From Ornithodoros turicata (lineage: Eukaryota > Arthropoda > Arachnida > Ixodida > Argasidae), in contig NC_088205.1 of assembly GCF_037126465.1 (NCBI RefSeq), forward strand, positions 27,635,482 to 27,699,481: a DNA stretch of 64,000 bases, read 5' to 3'. Under the pieces are notes generated by a model. It saw nothing but the letters and a program-made list of their open reading frames with translations. It was not told the DNA's origin and did no database searches. Position 1 is the stretch's first letter, and each line of letters starts with the position of its first letter. Both the position numbers and the translations under genes were made by a program. Below are positions 54,187 through 63,343 of this stretch, piece after piece.

Positions 54187-54395
54187 GTGGGGGTGGTGAA
54201 AGGGCTCACTGTTGTCTGCCTCACAGATGTGGGCAACGTCACGACTAAAGCCCTGGAGGAAAACGCGTCCTGGGGCAACTTCAAGGGAATTGTGCAGAGA
54301 TATGTCTAAAAGTGTCTGATGAAAACCCACGAAAAAATCCACACTGCACATCCAGCTCCGGGACTCGAACCCGGGTACCTCCCAAGTTCTCCCAG
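54187..54395 (-). mobile_element. SINE with tRNA-like head, minus strand
   Basis: The minus strand reads GGTACCCGGGTTCGAGTCCC (B box at about 54360-54373), then GTGGGTTTTCATCAGACAC, CAGGACGCGTTTTCC, AGTCGTGACGTTGCCCACAT and GAGGCAGACAACAGTGAGCC, and ends in CCACCCCCACCCCC. It has the same architecture as the 8577-9042 and 11128-11310 copies. Confidence 0.75.
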
Positions 54396-55163
54396 GTATG
54401 GGGGAACTTGCTTTTCAAGGACGGCGTGGTATCAAATGAAGTACCTTGTGCTGTGTACCAATATGTCATCGCACGAGAAAACAAAATAAACGGCGTCCAT
54501 GTAAAGTATACCCCGACAAAACGAGCACAGGAGCCGATGTTGTACACTACAAATCAATATGGACGTCGAAAAGATGTACACGAGTCAATACGAACACCAC
54601 CTCGTCACATGTCCCATGCGGAGTCCCCCTGTTTTAGGGAATGTGGGCAGCGCGCCAAGCGGGCGTTTCACCTGTGAGAGGAGGAAATTGCGAGGAGGTT
54701 CCGCGGACAGCCGCTCCATAGGGATTTGGGAAAGTGACCTGGTCGCTCTCTTATTAAGTAGGTCGTGGTCCACACGTGCACAGTTCCTGTGATTACCACG
54801 GGGTGGCAGCACTAATGGCGACGCCCATTCCTTAAAGGGACTATCGCATCCGGAGACATGGGTAGGAAATGGTTCCGAGAATGCTTGGCATCATTCGACA
54901 ATCGATGTCACCGATTTTCACTGCTTAGAAATGTTTGTGTTTTAAATAAACGAGCTTTTTCGATCAGCGAAACCTCCGATGACATCATTGTGACGTAGAA
55001 GCCAACAGGACCAATGCGAGGGCGGCGCGCCGCCGGCGCCGTTCCCCCATTTTCTCTCGGAGACATCGTCTGCTTTGGAGATGGCGTCGTGCACGGCTAC
55101 GTGTATGAAACAACCTATTTCTTCGAAAGTGCTGTGAATGTCGCTCATTGGTGAAATTGCAAC

Positions 55164-55577
55164 ATGTCGTTGAGTTCGGGAACGCGTCGTGGTGTTCCTA
55201 ACGGCAAAAAATCGTCTGAGGCGAAGCCAGAAATGACATTTCACGAACCCAAGGACAGGGACGCCAAACGAAAGTTGGAAGCAGCAATCGCCGGCAGGCT
55301 TCTTGTTGTGGCAGAAGAATTGCACGTTCGGCACGTTTGTTCCTCGCAGTTTGCCGACGAAGCGTACGTGGAGGCGGACCTATTGCAATCCCGTATGGGA
55401 GTGTCAGCGAAATGCAAGAGGCTAAAACCCTATGCTGTGCCCACATTGTTCCATGAGCAAATGGACACCACCGACGTACCGGATGAGCTGGTAAGCATTT
55501 GTTTCCAGATGTTGTTTCCGAATGTACATCGGAATATGTATAAACCGCGGCCGGCAATGATGTACCGACCCCCTTAG
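55164..55577 (+). CDS. THAP-like domain protein, probable first coding exon
   Basis: 137 codons. Residues about 24-96 follow a THAP domain: MTFHEPKDRDAKRKLEAAI, RHVCSSQF (normally CSEHF), then RLKPYAVPTLF (residues 87-96; AVPTLF is the THAP signature). However, the N-terminal Cys pair and the zinc-binding His are not visible (only C59 remains) and the conserved Trp is Leu. Either zinc binding is lost or the N-terminus is decayed. A strong splice-donor-like CTG|GTAAGC occurs at 55490 after VPDEL, so the real exon may end there. THAP domains bind the transposon ends in Kolobok and P-type transposases. No DDE-type catalytic part follows. Confidence 0.55.
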   Translation: MSLSSGTRRGVPNGKKSSEAKPEMTFHEPKDRDAKRKLEAAIAGRLLVVAEELHVRHVCSSQFADEAYVEADLLQSRMGVSAKCKRLKPYAVPTLFHEQMDTTDVPDELVSICFQMLFPNVHRNMYKPRPAMMYRPP

Positions 55578-56169
55578 GCCCCACTAGCACCTCACGTAAT
55601 TTTTTGACGGCATCCCTCTAACTTTTCCGGTTGCAATATTCAAAAGATTAAAAGATCAATTCAATCAATAAAATATCAAAAAGATCAATTAAAGTTTAAG
55701 AAAAAGTTTATCCCATCTTTCTTTGCTCATGTAACACAGCATGCACTCACCATCATTTTTGTGAGCAAGAGAGAGCCAATGAGGCAGCTTTCCAACAGAA
55801 TAGCCCCATTCGGCATTATACTTTTATGCATCATATTGTCCAACATCAGGTGCTAAATTTCTATCTCAGGTGGAGAGAAGCAGCTTGATGGTAATGGTAG
55901 CAGCAATCTGCTTCAGGTGGTGAGTATCACAAGCTTCTATTCATTAGGAAAGTTTAATATCTGTGTTCTACAGTGAGTCTGAGTACAGTGAGTACATTCT
56001 GAGTCAGAGTGAACGTTCAAGTTGTGAAACCGGCAGCTCATGCGGAGTATCAGCCTCTACGAGTGATATATATTGCTCACATACTGTGAAGGCTTGATGT
56101 TGTTATATAGCGAATTTTTATTTTTAGGTTCTAGTAGTGAGGCTTCCCCCTGCGTCACACACTGAATGA
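55578..56169. other. Possible intron region of the THAP-like gene
   Basis: Contains acceptor-like TTTCTATCTCAG at about 55859-55870 followed by a 47-bp stretch ending CTTCAG|GTGGTGAG. This is a possible micro-exon but the reading frame is not convincing. Confidence 0.25.
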
Positions 56170-56179
56170 GCCAGAGAAA

Positions 56180-56233
56180 CAACAACAACAAATAAGTTAA
56201 TGAAAATGAATGGGGAAATTCGCCACTTCAGGT
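56180..56233 (-). mobile_element. 54-bp retrotransposon 3' tail insertion
   Basis: Flanked by 10-bp duplications GCCAGAGAAA (56170-56179, 56234-56243). The minus strand reads GGCGAATTTCCCCATTCATT, TTCATTAACTTATTTG, (TTG)n, the same terminal sequence as 26034-26128. Inside the Kolobok-like element, so younger than it. Confidence 0.85.
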
Positions 56234-57291
56234 GCCAGAGAAAATAAAGTAAAAAAAGACCCTTTCCAGGGCCACCACATGTTTTATGCAGAGACAAACA
56301 CTGCGTTATGAACCCTCCAATATGCACATTATTGTTTTTGGTCCAGCTGCAAACACTTTTCTGAATTGTGTTTGTGATTCTCATGAACTTTTTTAAAATG
56401 CAATTTTAGTAACTGGCTATGAACGGCGTCTAATGAACTATATATGCACACCTGTGACTTTTAGTACAATTCCAGTTACAGTGCACAGAGGACACTCCAA
56501 GGGTTCAAGAATATGGTGGTATTGGGCTTTGATATGTGCATGATAGTAAGTTTTTTCTTGTTTCAGCACATCAAGCTTCACATCTGCACTGCTCGTGTAT
56601 TGTATAGAAGGAAAGACCCTGTTACCACCCTGTCAACATGAACCTAAATGCCAGCTCTCCGCACAGCAACTGAAAAGATAGCACGGAGGAGGGAAATAAA
56701 ATCTACTGACATAATGTAATCAGCTTTTGTTTGACACATTTAATATTTGAATCATGTTCACAAAGCTTCCATGTACACAGGAGGAGATAAAACTGTGGTA
56801 ATACACACATTGGCACTAACCTCTATCCTCCATTTAGAAATGAAGCATAAATCCATGCTCAGGGCAAAACGCACCAGTTTCTTTTTTTTTTTCCCAACAT
56901 AGGTGCAAAACGTGGTACAAAAGAAACCTCTCCATGGTGAAGCTGAAAGGTGGTATTCAAAATATGCATTACACAAGTACCACTGCTTGTCCTCGTGTGA
57001 TAACCTTGGTTTGTACTCCAGAATGATTTGCAATGAAAATTATTTACACATTCCGCTGTACTTGCAACATCTGACTACAAGTATCCACTGCTTGTGAGAC
57101 ATGCTTCTTGAACTGTTACAAAGGGTTAAAACTTTCGAAACGGTCAGTGCATGCACATATGACTAACACTATGACCAGCATAACGGCTCACTAATTTGTG
57201 ACTGCACAATGCAACATTTCTTTACCACATATAGTTACGAAAAGCAGGAACCATCGATAATGTTTTGATAGTGTACACAGTTACGTCTTCT

Positions 57292-58153
57292 CTATAGGAA
57301 ACCAGCTTTTATGAACATGCAAAAACAACAATGACAATAACGATAAGTTCTACAATGGATATGCCTGGTCTGCATACAGTGGCCCACTTGACACTTATGT
57401 TGCTCGTATGATCCACTATATGAAGTTGATGGGTACAGCGTCCTGATCCTGCGCACAGGACATCCTGGTATCCGCCTTCGGTTTCTTATGCCAAGGTACC
57501 CATAAATCCAGCTTGTGAAGAAACAATACGCAGTGAATCGGAGGCGCCTGTGTAAAACAATAATAAACAAGAAAAGTAATTATTTATTTGACTAAGAGCA
57601 GTAAAGTTTTAGTAAAGCATTATCCATGTGCTCGGAATGAAATGGGAATGAAATCACGCCATTTACGACGTATGAGAAGTGTTTTGACACTGTACCTACT
57701 GTCAAGTCGCTCAAAAATACGCGGCGGTCATCACAACAAAAGATGGGTGCGTCAACCAGCGAGCTCCCTCCGCAGACAAACGCAATTGAGGAGCAGGTGA
57801 TCGGCGATACAACTATCCCTGCAATTTCCGAGGCAACCGACACCCTGTGTTCGTCAGGTTCCACTGGAGTACAGCGAGTGCAGAGGCATCTGTCATTTCC
57901 AAGTGGACAAATGTCAAAATGCCCGGCAGTGCCCAATCATCATGAGCGATCGGATATGATAGGCTTACCTGAAAGTGTCGTCGCCACCGGACGGTTCGTT
58001 TTCAATGCCTGCACTTTCACTTGCGGCAGGGTCAAGTGGCAGATGGTCTGTGGAGTAAGGGTCGTAATCTAACACAATTTCTTCAACGCTGTAATCCCCA
58101 GAATCGCTTGGAAGCGACGCGACGTCACTTTCGTATTACGACGATTCCGACAT
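57292..58153 (-). pseudogene. P2X7-ballast-domain (P2RX7A-type) gene, broken
   Basis: Minus strand. First exon 58153-57969: MSESS then a TAA at codon 6, followed by an acidic ESDVASLPSDSGDYSVEEIV, LDYDPYSTDH and a donor TTTCAG|GTAAGC. Middle 57940-57560: RCLCTRCTPVEPDEH (Cys cluster), then in another frame CIADHLLLNCVCL (normally CITEHxxFxxVCL). Last exon 57547-57292 after acceptor TTGTTTTACACAG: RRLRFTAYCFFTSWIYGYLG, RRRIPGCPVRRIRTLYPS. Y/RxFxxWxxGxLGxxxRRxIPxCxVxxIRxxxP is the C-terminal core of the P2X7 ballast family, a zinc-binding domain also found as stand-alone invertebrate proteins. The nonsense codon and frameshift indicate a pseudogene. Confidence 0.6.
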
Positions 58154-58661
58154 TACGCTTGGTGTCTGCTGGCCGCCTCGCATCCAGATGCCCCGCGGCC
58201 CCACCGATCAGCTGTGCGGGAAGAAGCGCTCTCATTGGCGCTGTTGAGCGTGACGTTATCAAGGCGTTGTGGAGGGACGGTGGAGAGGGACCTCATTATG
58301 CGTCGTTTGCTCTCTCGATGTATTTCATTAGATTGCTCAGCACATACGCGACCTATTCACTTGGGGTTTTCGCGGCCCTTGTCCGAGGTCACTGAGAAAT
58401 ATTGTGGTACTGAAGTTTCGGAATCGACCGAGATGGATGCGATAGTCCCTTTAAATCGCATTTTTCTGTATAGGCTGAATTTCATGGCAAATTATCCAAA
58501 TCTAAACCTCTAAGCAAACATGTGATTCAATCCAAATCCAAATCATGTTCATAATGAAGCAGCCAATCAAATCAAAATCAAATCTTCCAGTCTCTTTTGT
58601 GGATTTCAAAACCGGATTTAAATCAAATCATGGATTCCAAATCCCCAACACTGGTGCATAC

Positions 58662-59780
58662 ATGGAAAACGATATTTTCCAAGGAATTACCGAGTTTAGG
58701 CCGGCCATCACCACATTAAAGAGTGTCGGTCTCAATATGCTTCTTCGGAGGACTCCTTGATGAACAGGATGCTTAGGGCTTTGGCCTTGCGGTGTACGGA
58801 CAGCTGCAGTTTGGTCCGCAAGGAAGTCTTAGAGCCAGATGAAGAGTCGACCGGATATCCCAAAAAAGCGCAAGACGTGTAGCACACAAATGTTCGAGAC
58901 AATATGCGCGCTTGATGCTCACGAAAATCGATATGACAATCCTGCTGATGAGCACAAGCATGTTGAATTGTAGAGACTAGGTCAAGACCTGGATCCATGG
59001 AGCTTCGGTGGCGACGAAATCCAGCCGTTTCGTGAGGAAACACACCTTGCTTTTCGAGCCACCAGTCGACGAAATGCAAAACCATTCTCTCTCAATCTCT
59101 CCACCAGTTTTCCTGTACAGCTTGTCAGGCTCAGGCGAAAGGAGGATAAGCATTTGGGGGCTTGCCTGGTTTCAGGATATGTACAAGTAATGCCTCCTTT
59201 CATGAAGTTGGTAGAGATACCTGTTGCCAACATGTATTACACACATGAAGAAGAGCTTGGAGCGACCGCACCCCAAGGGTTCGCAGTGCGGCATAGGTGA
59301 TTTTATGGGACCCGGGTACAAGCCGCCGCTGCTTCAGCGCTGTCTTTAGATCGATTAGTGTGAAGTCACGGTCCATAACCTCCGGCGGACTGGGCCAGTC
59401 TTGATGAATTTCAGCCGTCAAACTGTGGACAAAACTGCTGTGTACCAGAGTCGTCGAGGCAACCGCCGGTGTTGTTAGTACCACACAGAAGTCCGTTGCT
59501 AGCGTATTTTCGTCTACACCCTTAACGATAGCCAATGCCGCGAGAGGATTCTTCTGAGGAGGCACCTCCTTCAGAGATCGGGTTGTACTCCACATCTTTG
59601 TGGCCGGATCAAACGGCGAAAGGTGGTGAGAAAACTTACGCAAACGCTTCTGGTCTTCTTTCTTATATTCTGGCGTTACTTTAGCTTTCATCCGGTGATG
59701 TTCCACAATGCCAGTAAGTTGCCTTGTCCAACGAGCCGTTCTTTCTGCTCGGCGACGTAATGCCCTAAGGTAGTTAATTG
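58662..59780 (-). pseudogene. I/R1-type retrotransposon, older copy: N-terminal half of the RT
   Basis: Minus strand: LRALRRRAERTARWTRQ (about 59770), ATKMWSTTRSLKEVPPQKNP, FTLIDLKTALKQRRLVPGSH, KITYAALRTLG, then SFRLSLTSCTGKLVER, DWWLEKQGVFPHETAGFRRH, RSSMDPGLDLVSTIQHA and GVLRRSILRPTLFNVVMAGL. It reaches SMYA at 58662, where the hAT-like element interrupts. It continues at 50737 with YADDVALW. It is 5'-truncated (no endonuclease), with several frameshifts. The first 60 bp of the window belong to the same family. Confidence 0.85.
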
Positions 59781-60471
59781 CTGATAATGACCGACATGTG
59801 AATTAGGGTAATAAAAAATATTGTATATAGAGCTGTGTATCTCTGCATGTATGGGTTGGAAGTTGATTGAATAATTAGTTCTTTAATAAAAAGTGTATCC
59901 TTTCTATGGGGAGTGCGACGCCTCCCGGTGATTGTCGGTGCGCAGGCAGTCATCGCGAACTGATAATCTATAGATCGCGCAGCTCTTATGTCTGGGACAA
60001 ACATCGCAGTGGTAGCCCCCTAGCGGCGGACTGAGCAACTTGCCACGTCCGTACACTACTCACGTAGAGACATCTTGGCAGTGACTTGAGGACGGTGGAA
60101 ATGAGTATGCAATTGGAAAGCAAACCGAGATTGCTGCGGTAAAACTGCCGTTTAGTTTTGATCGCAAATTACACTTTCTTTCTTTCAGATACCAAGTACA
60201 CACACTTTTCAAGTATCTGTGCCAGTGAACAAGTATGTTATGTCAGAATTACTGTGAAATTTCGTTCGCGTTACCGTCGCAACTTCCGTCAAGTTTACCT
60301 GTCTGATAATCAGTTTTTTTCCAATTTAACGCATTTTCCGCCAGTTCTGGCGGATTTAGCATCTGACGGGTGCATTTTTGCTTGGTGGCTAGCGGATGTT
60401 TTGGCGCTGTCTTGACTGAATTTGCGGATTGCGGATAGCGAACGTTTCATTTACTGTAACTACGACTTTTC
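59781..60471. other. No recognisable feature
   Basis: A short (CGCCAG)/(CTGGCGG) inverted motif at about 60340-60353. Nothing else seen. Confidence 0.35.
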
Positions 60472-60550
60472 TTGGTGAGAGAGCACATAAATAGACACGG
60501 ACGGAAAAGGGAGAGCCACCCTCGTCCGTCCGTGTCTTGTGTGTCCTCTC
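60472..60550. repeat. 79-bp hairpin
   Basis: GAGAGAGCACATAAATAGACACGGACGGA pairs imperfectly with TCCGTCCGTGTCTTGTGTGTCCTCTC. Loop AAAAGGGAGAGCCACCC. Similar style to 1049-1137. Confidence 0.6.
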
Positions 60551-60803
60551 ATCATGATATTCAGCTAATACGCTCGCCATCTACGACATTTCGGGCGAGG
60601 ATTGCTTTTAATCAGCTTAATACCACAAGCAAAAACCAACGGCTCGTTTCATGTTGGTTACAAGCCACCATCACCCGCTTGAGAAGCCACTTGTAGCACA
60701 TATACGGTTTATGTAACATTTCTATATCTCGAAATTCATTATTCGGATGGCCATACCGCGAAACCGTGCAATCCAAGTAAACGTGGCATGACCGTGTGCA
60801 TAT

Positions 60804-60835
60804 ACAGGGTGTTTTGCTTTTTAGCTGCTCCATTT
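60804..60835. repeat. Solo CAGGGTGTTTTG terminus
   Basis: TACAGGGTGTTTTGCTTTTTAGC resembles the outer end of the fold-back group at 2856, 39630 and 41759. No partner found nearby. Confidence 0.45.
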
Positions 60836-60899
60836 TTTTAGCTCAACATATTTCTAAAAGCTATGAGAGCAGCACATATACCGCTTTTTTCTTTTTTTT

Positions 60900-61090
60900 T
60901 TGCTGTTTTCGCACGTCACGAAATCCCGCGATTTCGGGATTTGCGGTGAAGACTGCGAACCTGCTGTGGAGCTCCCGCGACGCAGGACAGCGCAACAATT
61001 TCGAGTTATTTAATTTCTAGCACGCGTTTTGAATGGGAATTCTTTTTGTCCTTAGCTGCCTCTTAAGCAGTCTAAGAGCGTACGCATCTG
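60900..61090. repeat. Dispersed repeat shared with 16195-16400
   Basis: CACGAAATCCCGCGATTTCG and, reversed relative to the other copy, TTATTTAATTTCTAGCACGC..CTTAAGCAGTCTAAGAGCGTAC. Confidence 0.5.
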
Positions 61091-61246
61091 ATTTCACAGG
61101 AGCGCAGGAGCTTCGTGCGTTGCTTTCATCGTTTGAGAGGTATCGGCGGCGTCGAACCGCCGTTATAGGGGCGCGCAAAGAATAACGGCATAAAGAAGGA
61201 AGAAAAAACAAGTGTTTTCGGAAACCAGCATTTTCTTAAACATTAA

Positions 61247-62203
61247 AGGGACGGTCTCGTACTCCCTGCCCCTTTCATAAAGTGTACCATTCGATTGCCC
61301 TTTGTTGAAAATGGAATACTGCTAATTTACCCGACAAAACACGCCACAGTTATTAAATAACCGAATTAAATTGATAAAGATTGCAGAGCACGCCGCGATC
61401 TGTGTTGGCAATAATAAGAACGGCCACGTCAACCTGCGGGTAAGTCCGGGATAGGATACAGAAATCGTCTGCTTTTGCGCCTGCTAGTGCATCGGTGTGA
61501 GCAGACGACTTTCAAAAGTTACTGGGCACCGCGGCAACTCTCGTACATTTTCTTTCAGTTCTCAGGTGAAAAACGCGCATTCACAGTAGTGGCAAGCATG
61601 GTGATTCAGAACAACTACGTTAATCCTCAGAAACAAGTTAAAAGTCGCAGAACAACCCCATCCACAATCACAAATCTGAAGTCGCTGGCCATCGGCGCGC
61701 GCGGTCGCATTACAGCTCCGACCAAAAATATATTACGCGCGCTTCCATTACACTCCCCGTTGTACACTGATCATGCTTCGAAATGAAGTGTCGCTGACGA
61801 CGTACATGGAGAAGGAGAACGTGTTTATTTAAAAACTACATTAAATACTCGCGGAAAGAAAACACGTGACTTAGCTTCCACGTATCCGATTGTGCGCCAC
61901 ATTATGGGAGACCCCACAGTCAATGCTCGGACTACATTCTCCGCTCGCGGAGGTATATACCTGAGTGTCCCCATTTCGCAATTACCATGACAACGACGAC
62001 GCACCCGCGGGCCGACGTCATAGGTGACGTGTGCATGAGAGAGGCGCAGCTTTCGTTGTCTGCTCTTACGGCACGTTTCGACAAATTCCTCGAAAACGAC
62101 TTGGTTATTCCGAATGAAACTTTGATGGTTGTATGTGTACAGCACTCGTGAAACTAGTTTTGGCTAAGTTTCGGAATCGCCTCGGCTGTACGAGACCGTC
62201 CCT
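61247..62203. mobile_element. 957-bp Kolobok-like nonautonomous element
   Basis: TTAA|AGGGACGGTCTCGTAC on the left, GTACGAGACCGTCCCT|TTAA on the right: 16-bp perfect TIRs, TTAA on both sides. Next to the right TIR is AAGTTTCGGAATCG, also found next to the right TIR of the 54836-58450 element. Interior frames (plus 61475-61786, minus 61825-62145) are not recognised and no transposase is visible. Confidence 0.8.
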
Positions 62204-62639
62204 TTAAGCAGCCAGGGGTATTCACATACTGTTGCTTGGCAAGGTTCGATACCTCAGTTTTGGAAATCATAACTTTGTTTTGTATTCGGTGACGGGATGA
62301 TTGGTGGGCGTTACGCGTGACAACTGCGAATAAAAACGAGCCTTCCATTTGAGGAGAACATAAAACACGTCCTATCACTTTTTGGATAAATGGTGTCGCA
62401 TATTAAAACGGAGTGTTTTGATTAACACGGAGTGACAGAACGCCGAGGAGACACAAACAAGACGCACACGGGAATCATCAGAGTTACTACATAAAGGCTG
62501 GGCCTATATTTCGGCTTTAAATCAATCCCAGCATTCCGTCCCGGGATCCCAGGATTAGTCGGGAAAAAGCACGAAATCCCGGGACTGTAAGAGTGGCCCA
62601 GGATTTCCAACCCGGTGGCTACTAGATGACTAATTGACA
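62204..62639. repeat. Unassigned DNA with CCCGGGAT-type hexamers
   Basis: CCGTCCCGGGATCCCAGGAT and GAAATCCCGGGACTG at about 62535-62590 resemble the 16350 and 60920 stretches. No gene. Confidence 0.4.
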
Positions 62640-62905
62640 GAGATTTATTAATTACGTCTTAAATTAGGGCTTAAAGTGTGAGACACAATCCCCGTCGAAA
62701 GCCGTTCTGTTTTTTAAAATCTCCGAAGCGATCAGGAACGTTGAAATATCCATCTCTGAATATTCCCTTGCAACTGAGCCGAAACCGAAACCGTGCGCGT
62801 CAGGAACGCGGGGAGCACAGCTCTCTTTCCATGTCAGAGAGCCACGTGCTTTGGAGCGATGGACATGGAGTTGGTGCTGATCACGGAGAAGTAAGGAAAT
62901 AGAAC
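62640..62905 (-). repeat. Dispersed repeat, third copy of the 1377-1960 family
   Basis: The minus strand holds CTTCTCCGTGATCAGCACC, GCTCCAAAGCACGTGGC, TTTCGGTTTCGGCTCAGTTG and GATATTTCAACGTTCCTGAT in the same order as the two copies near the left end of the window. Confidence 0.5.
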
Positions 62906-63230
62906 GCGGTTCGGAAATGACGGCCCTAATGCCACAAATCTCTTGCGGGAGCGCAATGGCGCTCGTGTACCCTCGGAGGCTAGATCTCCGAAGATCCCGC
63001 TTTGGCAATGCTATGTTTCACTGTTGAATACTTTACGGTGACGCGCTCAAATGGGGAGTTTATTAAGCAAGCATGCACTCGAAGCATTTAGAAATAAACG
63101 ACTGTTTTTACTGTTGGGTGCGTTTTTTTTAAATACTTTATTCAGTAGTGTTTATCTTTCACTATTAATACCATTCAGAAGCGTAGAAGATCGGGTGACT
63201 AGGCTAGTTGGTAAAAGGTAATCATTGAGT

Positions 63231-63343
63231 GAGCAGCGCAGTAGGAAAACACAGACGAATATGGAAGACAGACGAGGACGTTCCGCATAAGGATGTCATT
63301 GTCTTTCCTCTTTCCTCGTCAACGTTTTCCTACTGTGCTAGTC
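63231..63343. repeat. 113-bp hairpin-like inverted repeat
   Basis: GCAGCGCAGTAGGAAAAC..GACGAGGACGTT pairs with its reverse CGTCAACGTTTTCCTACTGTGC. Similar style to 1049-1137 and 60472-60550. Confidence 0.55.

Larger units (their letters stand above)
54836..58450. mobile_element. Kolobok-like DNA transposon (TTAA target) with THAP-like and P2X7-like genes
   Basis: TTAA|AGGGACTATCGCATCC on the left and GGATGCGATAGTCCCT|TTAA on the right: 16-bp perfect TIRs with TTAA at both sides (54832-54835, 58451-58454). TTAA duplication, TIRs starting AGGG and a THAP-type ORF are the hallmarks of Kolobok (T2-type MITEs in Xenopus begin TTAAAGG). A second ORF on the opposite strand encodes a P2X7-type cysteine-rich domain. 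It lies inside the hAT-like element. A piggyBac origin is the other TTAA option, but no piggyBac transposase is seen. Confidence 0.75.
50746..58653. mobile_element. 7.9-kb hAT-like element inserted in the RT YADD motif
   Basis: Left CAGTGTTTGGGGTTTG, right (reversed) CAGTGTTGGGGATTTG. Flanks CCGCATAC (50738-50745) and GTGCATAC (58654-58661): an 8-bp duplication with two mismatches. Removing it rejoins SMYA with YADDVALW of one RT. Sub-terminal arrays of AAATCC/GATTTA units lie at 50770-50935 and 58495-58650. CAGTG-type ends, 8-bp duplication and sub-terminal short repeats are hAT traits. No hAT transposase is visible. The interior holds a SINE, a SINE fragment, a GAACCG tract and the Kolobok-like element. 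Confidence 0.75.

Noticed and set aside
54836..58450. piggyBac element
   Set aside because: TTAA target would fit, but no piggyBac transposase motif is seen, and the AGGG termini plus THAP-like ORF fit Kolobok better.
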